Assembly: GCA_007922195.1 (NCBI GenBank)
Contig: ML681967.1
Coordinates: forward strand, 11,183,858-11,247,857
Source of the DNA: Podocnemis expansa
Lineage: Eukaryota > Chordata > Testudines > Podocnemididae
Direction: 5' to 3'
Length of the DNA: 64,000 nucleotides
Made by a program: the position numbers and the translations under genes. The stretch's first letter is position 1. Every line of letters starts with the position of its first letter. Below the pieces are notes generated by a model that saw only the letters and a program-made list of their open reading frames with translations, did not search any database and was not told where the DNA came from. Positions 32,301 through 44,300 of the stretch are shown piece after piece.

Positions 32301-35300
32301 TAAACAAGAGCCTGTATTTTCTACTGGAAGTATCAGTGCTGTGGCAGGGGAGTGGGATTTCTGTGAAGAGAATAGGATCAAACACATAGCACATACACAG
32401 ACTTTAAGAGAGTTCAGACTTTCTGCACATTGACCTTGTCAGGTGGAGCTTGACAAAGTCTTTGACTCCAACTAATTTGTCTGTCCAGACAGAAAGAACT
32501 GACCTGAAAAGTCTGGGAACAAATAGTTTTGCAACAGCTCTTGAAAATTCTGCCAGTTCTGTAAATCCTATTACCTGTGTAACAGAATGGTGGGTTACTC
32601 ACCAGTAACTGTCCTCCTTTGAGATGGGCTGCTCGGATCCATTCAGTAGGTATCTCCATGCCAGAGCGCCGGATTGGTCGGAAAACTTTTGTCCCGGCCT
32701 GTCAGGAGAAGGTAGGCAGCTTCCGCCCCTTGCACCACCCAGTGGCTATATATATATATATGGCTGCCTCCCGACCCCTCCCCAGTTCCTAGGAGTCGCC
32801 AGCTCCAGATGCGGGGATGGAGGGGAGGGACCTGAATGGATCCAAGCAGCCCATCTCGAAGAAGGACGGTTACTGGTAAGTAACCCACTGTTCTTCTTCG
32901 AGCACTGCTCGGATGCATTCAGTAATAGTGACTACTACCATGCTGATGGATGGTGGGTGGAGTTGGCCCTTGTGCCTTCAGCATAACAAAGAAACGCCCC
33001 AGATGGGAAGAACCCAGCGAACGAGATTCGGACAGGAACCAAGAGACCGACTAGGCTCTTGGCCTGACACAGAAGAACCAATAAATGTGGGCCAACCCAA
33101 GAAAGGGGTAGGTCCAAACCCGCCGAGGCAAAGTGCGTAGGCCAGGCGGACCGAGGTCACCGGAAGGAGGATGAAAGATGCAACCTGATAACATGGGGGG
33201 TGCGTTTACCTGCTTTACCTAAGTGGTAAAGCACAAGGTGTAAAGACCAGAGGGTAAATGTCTGGCCCTAGGGCTTCCAGCATGGCCTTGCGAGGAAACT
33301 GCTGGAGGTGAAAAAGGGGGTTACGGCTGGCTATGGTGGCTGGGGTCCCTGCAGGGACGATAGCAGGGATGAAGACTATCCCAAGAACTAAGCAGATAGA
33401 GGCCCGAGCCGGGAGCCAAGGGGTCACGGCCCTAGCTTTAATGGCTGCAGACAATGTAAGTGGCCGTAGGAGGGTTGAACCTATCCCTTGAACTGGCCAC
33501 AACCAGCCCTACGGGAGCCTGGTCAGAGGGAGTAGGAGTTAGGTTATGTAATAGTATTGGGGGGTAAGGACCCCGGGGTTCAATCTGGAAGGGTCTAAGA
33601 GGAGACACTTCAGCCAGTACAATGAAGGCCGCGAGCCGAAAATGCTGCAATCAGTAGTACATGGCCTGCCAGCCAAGAGCCTCAATTTAGTACGCTAGTT
33701 ACACATGACGTGCTGTGTCTAGTACCGGAATGCGGGATTCCGCTGGAAGGATACTTTGGAACACTAGCACCTGTACGGCAGCATGATGCCTGAGGCAAAG
33801 CTATTGGCTTGGTACCTAAGTACCTTGGTAGTGAGAGGGGTTGCAAAGAGAGCCCTCCTTGACCTTGTAAACCTTCAGAATTCCAGCATCAAGTGGATTG
33901 CTTGGAAAACAGGGAATATATTAAGAAGGGGAGAGGGAAGATGGGGAACAAAAACAGAGCCATCGCCTGGCCACTGAGTCAGGATGGCCATAGGACTTGT
34001 AGAGGTCTGATGCTGGCAGTGCGATCTTGGGTGCCTGGGGGCAACGACAGAGGAGGATATTGCCACAACCATGTTGCACCTACCTGTGTACCAGGGGGTG
34101 AGGACACGTTGGGGTAGGATTACCTCTAAAAATTCGGGTACCGGAGGAAGGAGAGGGTGCCTTCTGACCGCCCAGGTATTGAAGCTACTTGCGTAGTGAT
34201 AACCACAGTACTACAGAGGTACCTTGGTTTGGAGAATCTACAAGGAGGTTACCCTCCGGCTGGGGAAAGTTTGGATGGCATCTCCCGGGGAAAAGAAGTC
34301 TCTGAATTCCTGAGTATTTCGGAAGCATCCCGGGCAACTGTGCTGGTAGAATCATACCAGCCTCGCATGGAGATGACCCCATGGTCTCGAATGCAGGTCC
34401 CCAAACAGGCGTGGCAGGATGCCCTACAGCCAGAGGGCAGAGCCTTCGGCCCAGATATGCATTATTGAGGCAAGGTGGATTAGGGCGGGACAGATGTGAG
34501 CACCCTGGGTATGTCAGGAAACTAATGCCACGAGAACGGTCACTAATCTGGGAGGCGCAAGATGCATCCTCCCATAGCAGAGCCCTTGCTGTGGAGAAGC
34601 GGTGTTGACTCTTTCCCTTTAAGCTCCCCGATCTGGAGGATTCCAAGATTGGTATGTTAGGCTTCTGCTTCATGGGTGGAGAGAGAGAGGAGGAGGGTAC
34701 TGCCACTTTCTGGTAGGGGAAGGGGCCTAAGACAAGGACTCCAAGGATAGGATGCCCTGGTATTCGAGAGTGCCTGCAGGGAGAGAGGGCTGTACAGAGC
34801 CTCCATTTCTGTCAAGGCGGAAGGAAGTAGGGTGGCAGGGACTGGGCCTCTTGCCTAGGCCTTCCCTGGAGCCCAGGGTCTGCCAGATAAGGTGAAACAC
34901 ATCCTCCCCTTGGCAGGTAAGGCAGTGTGTGTGTGTGGGGGGGGGGGGGCGTCTCAGCTACCATAGATGTGTCTGAGACCCAGCAGAGCTGGCCTAGTCA
35001 GTGGATTGGCTGTATGTTAGTGGAGAAAGGACGCATTTCTCCCTGACCCTGGGACAAGGGTGGATCCTACCTGATGTAGGACAGTCGGGAAACAGGAGCA
35101 ATTCTGTGTCCAGATGAGCGTTGTGTCTGCACATGTTGGAGCCTCTGCAGCAATGGCTGGGGCTGCTACAAGACGGGCTTCTTGTCCCTGGCAAGGTCGT
35201 CCCTGCCGCTTACAAGCACAGGGGTTGTCAGTTGGAGGGTACCCGGGGGGGGGGGGGAGGATCTATATAAGTGCCTGAAGGAGTAGCTGCCGAGAATGTC

Positions 35301-38300
35301 TGAGTGGGCCTCAGTGTAGATGAAACAACAGTTCAAAGGGGCCTGGTTGGTGTGGCCTACATCCCCCCACGAGCAGGAGAGTGATATGGCCAGAGCTAGT
35401 TGGCCCCACTCGCGATTGAGGAGGGGCAGGTCCCAACAGGTCCATCATTCCCCCGAAAGGGGGTGGGTATCAACTGCCCGCTCCGAGTGTATGCTAGAGC
35501 CCCATCGTATCCTGGATGTCACGGGCACGGGGTGGCAGCCGATTGGGCAGCTCTCCTCCCTGCCAGTAAAGGGAGAGGAAGGAGTTCCAAAACGCCGTGG
35601 GAACGAGAAGATGGCGGTGGAAGGAAAGACGGTTCGCCTGCAGCCCCATGATGACATAGGATGTGGGGAAAGGGGTGGAGAGCAGTCTGTGCCCCAAGGA
35701 ATTTACGTGGGGGAGAGGGACCCTGACGGGCGGAGGCCAAAATGCTTGGCTTCTCCGTTAGGGTCCCTAATGGTGCCCACCACGGTCAGGGTTTCAGGAG
35801 GAAACAAAACGTCTCCAAAAGGCAGGTCAAGGACCACCTGCTGAGCAGTAGAGGGTACCCTAGTCTCTCTGAGCCAGGCTACTCGGTGGATAGTCACCGC
35901 CGAGGCCATAGTGCAGGCAGCAGTGTCCACCGCATCTCGGTCCGAGAGGAGGAGGTCTTGAGAAATTATTCTGCCTTCCTCTAAGAACGTGTCATACTCC
36001 TCTCTGTCCTCTGGTGGAAGTAGGTGTCAGAACTTTGTGACCGACTCCCACACGTCCAGCAAATACCTGCTGGTTAGGGCCTGATTATTTGCCACCCTTA
36101 GTTGAAAGGCTGAGGAGGAGTAGACCTTGTGGCCTAAGAGGTCCATCTCCCTGGCTTCCCTGGAAGGACGGCTGGGGTCTCGAGAAGGCTCACCCGAACC
36201 TAGCGCCAACTGCACCACATCCCTCGGGGGAACTGGGTGAACGGCGAGGGTAGGAGAGTCTGATTCGGGGACGCAGTACTTGAACGTTGCCGTGTCTGAG
36301 ACTGGTCCGATAGAGCTTGGACTCTGCCACCGGGAGGATGTTAGGTCCCAGATGCTCAGGTGGAGCGGGACTGTCAGGGGCTCTGCCGAGGCAAAGGCCA
36401 GGCCAAACAGGGTGTCCGGAGGGGAAGTGGAGGGCTGTAACTCCATCTCTAGGTGGGCTGTGGCTTGGCGCAATAAATCAAAATGCGCCAGCAGGTTGCC
36501 CATATAGGAGGCCGGTACTGGGAGGTCGGGGCAGGGGAGAAGGGGTCTCCAGGGGGAACCACTCCTGTGGTCGAAACTGGAAAGGCGATGGCGCCAAGGT
36601 GCGGCACCAGGGTCACTTGGAGCCCCTTGATGGCCCTTCCTCCGGGCTTGAGTGGGGAGAAGGGCTTCGAGACTCCATGGGTGGTACCGGCGAGGGTAGA
36701 GTAATGTGTTGCCGTGGAGATGGCCCTACGGTGCCAGGGCCCAATGGAGTGGAAGATGGAGAGCTAAGCATTGAGGGGGAGTGAGAACGCCTGTGATGGA
36801 CCTAGGCCTTGGAGGTGAAGTCCGGCTTGCCCCGTCTAATGGGGGTTGGAGAGGGTGGCGTGGGGAGCAGGAGGAGGGCCTGAGCGGCCTTCACTGCCTC
36901 TGGGGTTGAGGGCCCCAAGAGGGACTCTGAATGGGCCCGAGATAAGTCCTCGCTCGGGGGGGAGAGGGCATGCTCACTCAGCACCGGATTGTGCCGAGCC
37001 TGCGATGCCGTGGGGGGTAGTGGCTGGTGCTGGGATGAACTCGGCACTGGTGGTACCTGGCTGTGGCAAGCCAATGGCGCTGGGGGTGATCGGCGCAGAG
37101 GTGAGCTGGGTGCCAATGGAGCTGGGCTTTGTGCCAGGGGTGACCTTGAACAGTGCTAAAGTGCTGGGGCGCTGGGTTGGTGCCGCAGTGCCTGAGTCAG
37201 CACCGAGGTAGTGTGGCGGCCGTCACTGGTTGTGTGGCGCCGCTTGGGCTCTGGTGCCGAGCTGGGCCTCGGCACTGGGCGGGAACCCGAGGCCTCAGGT
37301 GAAGAGTGCCAAGCCTCCTCAGAGGCTAGGGCACGACGCCTCTGTTCCCTCTCCTTGATGGTCCGGGGTTTGAAGGAGAGACATATGGCACAGGCTGAGA
37401 CCAGATGGTCTTTGCCTAGGCACCTGAGGCACTTCCCATGGGGGTCATCCTGAGGGAAAGCCTTGCCACACTCGGCGCAGGGTTTGAACCCTGGCATGTT
37501 CTCTTGATGTTCCGGCCTGATGCTGGAAGACTCCTGCGGTGGATCTATGTCCATGAAGAGGTGCTCCCAGTCGGGCGAAAAGCTCATGTAAGGAGGACAG
37601 GCTGCTTGCATTCACAAGGAGCAGACATTCCAGATCTGATGCGCATGGCGGAAGAAATGAAACTGGGGAGGGGTCATGAGGTGGCTGTACATATAGCCAC
37701 TGGGTGGCGTGAGGGGCGGAGGCCGCCTACCCTCTCCTGACAGGCTGGGACAAAAGTTTTCCAACCAATCCAGCACTCCAGCACGGAGACACCTATTACT
37801 GAATGCATCCGAGCAGTTCTCAAAGAAGAATCATAGTTAGTTGTAGCTTGTCTTTATTTCCCACTAGTTGCAAATATTATATAGAGTTGAGAATATTATT
37901 GATTTAAAATGCATCTTCCTTTGTATTGTGTGGAAATATTTGGGTAAGGGAGGGCTGTTGAGGCTGTGGCTAGCATAACATACAACAACTTCATCGTTTC
38001 ACTTTTGCATTATCAAATAAACTAATTGAAATAAATTTCATTTGTTTGTTTAAACCATTCTCTGTCCCAGTTTTTCATCATAATGGTTTTAACTCTGTTT
38101 ATTGTGTGTTTGAAGGATAAATGTTGACTCACCGATCAGTAATTTTCAGTAATGCTTATGACTGCAGGCATCAACCTTTAATATTGTCTGATAGTCTACA
38201 GCATATATTAAAGGTTGATGATAGTTCTTGTGGGACTTCGCTAGTCTATCCTTACGTACTGTGGTGATAAATTTCTATATAAGACTTATTTGTCATAGGG

Positions 38301-41300
38301 ACAGGATATTTCTATATCTGACTTGTTTGTCATGGGGACAGTAGCTATCCTTTGGTACTTCACTTTGGTGTGTAAACAGTTTCTGTAACCAGAATCTGTT
38401 GAATTGTTATGGTACTGTTAGTCTAGGCCTGAAAATGGCATGATTTTAGGGTAGGATCATCTGAGAGCATCAGACTATGGTATCTATGGTGGTGGGAGTA
38501 CACTCCTCAGTTTCCTTCCAAAGGGAAGTACCCTGGACTTTGATGTGTCAAAATGGGCCTAAGGCCAATTTTAACACAATATAGTTCTGCACAGTGGGGC
38601 TGTGAGATTGTAGGAGCCAGTGTTATTGTTTTAGATGTACTGAGTTCAGAGTGGGTAAAGCAGCATATAAACATAAACATCCTCCAGTCTCTTTCGGTTA
38701 TTTGCATTCTAGACACAAAACACTTTTGATCCGAAAATTATGTTCACTTCCAATAGTTGTATATTTAAAATACTGTGTTATTAAAGAACAATTTAAAAGT
38801 TAATGGGCCAACCAGTTTCTGTTTTACTTCAGATTCGTATTTAGTGAGAACTAACTAGTACAAAGACTTTTAGCACAATAGGTGTGTTTCAATGATGGTT
38901 TTAAAATTCTGTGGAAGAGTTTCCCTCATCCTCCCCTCCACCATGTAAAATTTAAATGCTGCAGTATTTTAAAGTAAAATAGATTATAGACTAGTGACAT
39001 TGACTGATTTTTGTTGTCCAGGTTGAGGGCAATGCAAAAAGTGAATCAATAAGGTGTATTTAGTAGTTGTTGTTGCTACGAATAACGTAACATCTAATTT
39101 TGTCTTTTTAATCAAGTTAACTAGTTTAGGAATACATACAAAGCCTTATTGGTGTCTAGATTTGTCCTGCATTTTTGACTTATTGAGCTGTGTACAGGTT
39201 TTCATGTATTACCCAAAGAAGTAGGTAGATGAGATCTGAGAGAGCTGAAAGAAATATTGGTGGGTCCTGTTTCCTATCTGTCTGTTTTAGGTAGACTGGT
39301 AAATAAGGTAGGTGGAAATAACAGATTACTATCTTGGTCTGCACTCAAATTGGTGTGAATCACATGGGTGGTTCCAGGTGGGAGTTCATGTACAATAGGG
39401 TAATAACCAATTCTATAATAGTGTGTTCAAGGGTTAATAAATGGTATATTTTTGCGGCACTTTTCATTCAAAGGTTACAGCAACAGTGTACAGGACACAG
39501 TGAAGCGCACAGATACAGCAACACACTGAAGTGCGGACACATCTGTCCTGGAAAGCAACAACCAAGTTTGGCAACTAGTATACTGCATAGAAGTGTGCAA
39601 GGGTGAGAACAGGTTGGTTGCAGAAGTTAGGACTGAGCCTTTTTTTCTTAAAATGTCTCAGGACTCTTGTGTCCATGCAGACCAGACAGAAACTCCTGCT
39701 TTGTTTTTAAAGTTTATTTGAAAGCTCCCCTGCACTCATGTTCTGTTGGGTTTCCAGTGTTGCAGGTTGGGAAAATTTAGACTGAACTGTAAGTGAAGGG
39801 ATTTTAAATTCATAAACAGCAGAATTCATAAATTTCATGAGATGATGGAAGAAAATAGTTGTGAGAATATGGCAGTTTGGAGACTGTTCCATGTAGTTTG
39901 ATTGCTGCAAGTGTATGTTCTGGGGGCTGGTCTTAGCCCACAAAGATCAGCACATAAGTCCTATCAACAATAATTACAGCACTTTGGGTGCACGTTCCAA
40001 AAGCACACAGTACTTCTGTCATTCAGTGAACTACCATTTTTAAGTGTCTCAGGAGGTGTATTTTCCTTCATACAAGAGCATATAATCTCATTCAATCTGG
40101 CCAGCTTGGTTCTTTCTGACTGCAGTACTACTTCTGAATGAGAAGAAGTTCCCAAGGCACATCAATCAGTCTAGAAGGGAACAGTATACTGGAATGGGGC
40201 ACCCTAGCTCAGTGGTTCCCAACCAGTGTGCCGCAGCAACACCCAAAGTGTGCCCTGAGAATCTGGGAGAGCTAGAGTTAGAGCTCCCTCCCTGCTCAGC
40301 CCAGCCCAGCCACATGGGCTGTGCAGGGCTGGCAAAAAGCAGTGGTGGCTTTTGGGGTAGGCAAAGCAGGCAGCCACCTAGGGTCCCAAGCAATAAGGGG
40401 TCCCATCCTCAGTTTGATGGACAGAAATGAAAATATAGAAATTGTTCCCATCTAGCAGAGCTAGTAGGGCTGGAAGCCTAAGCACTTTTCACTCTTGGCT
40501 CATCAAGGCAAACTATCATTAGGATCTGTGCTTTGTCTGAATTGCAGATTTCACCATTATCTGCCCCATCACCTTCACATTGACATGCTAAAAAAGCAGG
40601 AGCAAGCAACAGACAGCACAATAGTAGGAACTTGGGCTCAGCTTTTAATTCCTCAGTGTGGCCATTTATTCTGCCATTTTTCAATTTTGTGAAATATTGC
40701 CTTTTCCGTTTCTTTTTTACCTGTTCTTTTGCCTTTTCCTTTGACTTTGTGACAATTTTTAGTTTGGCTTTGGTTAGATCGGTTTGCCAGGTAGGTCCAT
40801 ATAGGCTGCTACATATAAATACAGTGCTGCCCTTTTAAACAATCATTACAGCTGTATGTGATGTCTGTACTGTATCTTTTTTTTTGGAAGTAATTTTTTA
40901 GCTTCTTCTGTACTTACTATTTAATATTTTTGAGGGGGCAAGAGTCTTATAAACTTGAGTACTTCAGAGATTTTCACTGAAATTTGGTGTTTTTCATTTA
41001 TAGCTACACAGTAGGAACCTTTTTTTACTTATTTTTATTTATTATAATTATTTGTATTAAATGTCTAATGCACATAAACCCAAGCCTATAAGAAACATTT
41101 GTAAGATTTGACTGCCAGAATTTTAAATGTATTTATTTTTGAGCCATCATTAACGTTACCACTTTTTATTTATTAATTAATGCTTATACTTTTAAAAAAA
41201 AAATTAAAATGTTCATTTTAACTTTGTAGTTCAGCATTAGCTCATTTATGTTAAGTGAAAGATAGTCAACTTACAAGCTTAATGTTGGGAAGATCTTTAA

Positions 41301-44300
41301 AAATATCATACCCAAGAACAATTTACGAGTTCCAGAGGGATAGTCGTGTTCAGTTCAGTTCAGCAAAACAAAAAAGGAGTCCTGGAGGTTGTGTGGGGTG
41401 GTTAGGGCTGTAGGGGGAGACTGGGGCCACAGGGAAGATAGTAGTGGAGGCCGACAGTGAGCCCTTTAGTGGACCCCACAGAGTGGTTTGTGGCAGGGAA
41501 GCAGCTCTCAGCCTGTCAACCAGCCTGCAAACAGCCAAGGTAAGGGCTTTGGGGGGGGGTATGTGTGTAGCAGAGGTGGGTGGGAGTGGATGTGTAGCAG
41601 AGGGTGTGTAGCTGAGATTGTGGGGTGGCTGTTTGGTTGGGGGGGTGTAGCTGGGGGGGTTGAGCCCGGGGCTGGAGGCCTAGTTCTGGCCCCTGCAGTG
41701 GTGGGAGGGTCCATCACAGGCAGCTGGGGGAGGGGGGAACAGGACTCACTGGGGTGGGAGGGAGCAGCAGTGGGGTGAGGATTTGCCCTGGGTGGCAGGG
41801 AGCCACTGTAGAGAAAGGGGGATGTGGGTGCTGCCCCGCCCCCCCCCGCCCCCCCAAGCCACTTCTCTTCCCCACATGGCTGCCCTTGTCCTCTTTGGCC
41901 ACCCCTGCCCAGGAACGGTGCTACCATTTCTGGTACCTCCCTGCAAGCAGAACAGGTGCCAGCGCCCCCCTGCAATGCTTAGCGGGCTTAGTGGGTTGCG
42001 CCGGCCCTGCCCTGCCCTGCCCCTCACACTCACTCCTGCCACTGCAAATAACTTCTGACCTCCCCTGTCTTGACATCCCTTCTCTGCTACTGCTACTACC
42101 CCACAGAACAGCATTTCCGAACCACTGTGCCATGGTTCATAAATATTCATATTATTTTGAGCTAATTTGAATATTCATGAGTTTTTAATGGTGGTGTGCC
42201 TTGAAAAATTTGAAGGTATCAAGGTGTGCCACAGCAGAGAAAAGGTTGGGAATCACTGCCCTAGCTTGCTCAAAGGAACAAGTATGTCTTCTGTGAGCAA
42301 GCCAGGTGTGATCTGAGACAGCCACTTCCCTGCAGAGAAGGCTCTGCTGTACAGATGAGTTGGCCTGCGTTACTCTCAATTGATTATTTTCTTCTTTTGT
42401 CAGAACACAGAGTGGGTCAAAGGGGTGATAGCTGTGGCTAATGCCATGATTGTGTTGAGTACTGGCACTGTGCTTCGAATTGTCTAATCATAAGATGCTC
42501 ATGTCACGAAGAATTTATAAAGGAGTGATCTTCTTAGCGAATAAATATCACAGTTGATAGTGGCTTAATGCAGATCTCTTTCTAGGGCTGAAATTCTGAC
42601 TTCAAATCAGTCTGATCACAGGGCAGAGGTGCAGTTGAAACTTTTGATCTGAGGGTTTCTCTCTGTGGATGGGGCACAAGAAAATAAAGGGGAAAATGAA
42701 ATTGCAGTCTGACATGCTGTTTGAAACTTTCAAATGTAAATGCAGAGGATAAGATTTCATCTGCCCTTTGAATAGCTTACTCATAACAACTAGTTCCAAA
42801 GGGGCAGTTGTGTTAGTCTAGTTCAGTAAAACAAACAAGGAGTCCTGTGAGACTTTAAGACAATTTATTAGTCTTTAAGTGCCACAGGACTCCTCATTTG
42901 TTGTAACACCTAGAAAGTCCCACTTTAAATGTTTTTATGTGATTCTTGCTGCCTCTCAGCCCCTCAGTGATGCCTCTTGACCCTTAACTTACCACTCTGT
43001 AAGTGTGGTACCACCTGCTAACCTTCCAGTTGAGTCATGTAGAGCCAGAAGCCTTTGATCAGATCAGAGCTGAATACCCAAATTCCTCATGTTTGCGGCT
43101 TCAGTGCTTTCAAAAAGGCATGTAGTCACCAACATGAAGAATTCTGAGGTACCTTTGTGATGGAAAGTCTTGGTGTTGCTGTGTGGGAAAGAATGTCTAC
43201 CCATAGACAAATGAAGTAATGGGTGGCAACCCCATGAGGCAAAGCGTCTGACAGAGTGGGATTTTCTCCCACGAAAGCTCATGCAGTAAATAAATTTGTT
43301 AGTCTTTAAAAACACCACAAGACTCCTTGTTTTTCCATGAGACATAAGTGATTTTTAAGGGGTAGTATAATGTAAGCACATTACTGCTGCATAGCTTGAT
43401 TTTTTTTTTTTTTTCTCCTTAGCAATGGGAGCCACTGCTCAGTTCCCAATGGGTGTCTGCCCACCATGCGGCTTGTGGTAGGTTGGCCCGATATGAATAT
43501 GCAGTGAAAGTGCTTTCTGGGGAGTGCTGGCACAATGCCCATCTACACCACCTGGCAGCATGTGCTAGTGTTAATCATTCAGTATCTTGAACAGGTACCC
43601 AACTCACAGAATTTTGCAAAAGAAGGCATCTGAATGAATGTTTGTGTCATTTGTGATGGGGATTCAGGCTTGTCTTGTTTTTTGCTTAGGGTCATCCAGT
43701 AGCCGCCACCCGAACCAGGTGACTCCGAAAAAGAGTGGCTTGAAAAACGGGCAGATGAAGAGCAAAGATGACGAATGTTTTGGAGATGACATTGATGAAA
43801 TCCCAGACACAGATTTTGATTTTGAAGGGAATCTGGCGCTTTTTGATAAAGCAGCAGTGTTTGAAGAGATCGACACTCATGGGAGAAGGAGTGGCACTCG
43901 CTCGAGGGGTACTCCCAGCGAGAGGCAGGCTCGCTACCGGCACGATGAGAACATCCTGGAATCGGAGCCCATTGTCTACAGACAGATCGTCGTACCCCAA
44001 AATACTAACAAGGAATTCTGCACTGGTATGGTGGTCCTTTTACTTTTGAGGATTCTTGTTCCATGGCTTCTCCAGGAGGTAACAAATGTTTCCACAGGGG
44101 TCTTATGCCCCTTAGTGCAAAATAAGAATGGCTGTTCATTTAGAGGCTTCCTTTCACCACATTAGTTACGGTACAACTCTGTCTTCTGTGCTTTAAATAT
44201 TGAAAGCATGTAAGGTAAAAGGGAATGAGCTTACAGAAGGGACCAAAGCTAGAATTTAAAGGAGTTGTGTTGTGAACTGTCAGACTAGGTTCATGTTAGT

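Larger units (their letters stand above)
32591..37830 (-). mobile_element. DIRS-type element 2 (5.2 kb, gag but no visible polymerase)
   Basis: Sense strand is minus. 5' inverted terminal repeat at about 37640-37830, gag-like coding 37611 to about 35800, about 2.8 kb of sequence without assignable frames, internal complementary region at 32832-32928, 3' inverted terminal repeat at 32591-32838. DIRS elements have this order of termini and internal complementary region, and lack target duplications; I see none here. Full-length members are about 5-6 kb with RT, RNase H, methylase-like and tyrosine recombinase domains. None is recognisable in 33000-35700. Same layout as element 1. Confidence 0.7.
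22361..43689 (+). other. EDC3: EDC3 intron 3 (21.3 kb)
   Basis: GTGAGT...GCTTAG. Holds a CR1/L3-like remnant (23757-24730), a hAT transposase remnant (25182-26260), a possible LTR-like repeat (27005-27423), hAT miniature elements (28377, 31938), DIRS-type element 2 (32591-37830), a hAT element (40210-42258) and several copies of the hammerhead-like repeat. Stretches 22361-23700, 28540-30040, 30220-31200, 32135-32590, 37840-40200 and 42270-42790 show nothing else that I recognise apart from the hairpin and tandem repeat listed. Confidence 0.8.

Noticed and set aside
34185..35844. Open frames of 100-174 codons on both strands in the middle of DIRS element 2
   Set aside because: No resemblance to RT, RNase H, recombinase or any family I know, and no matching frame kept in element 1.
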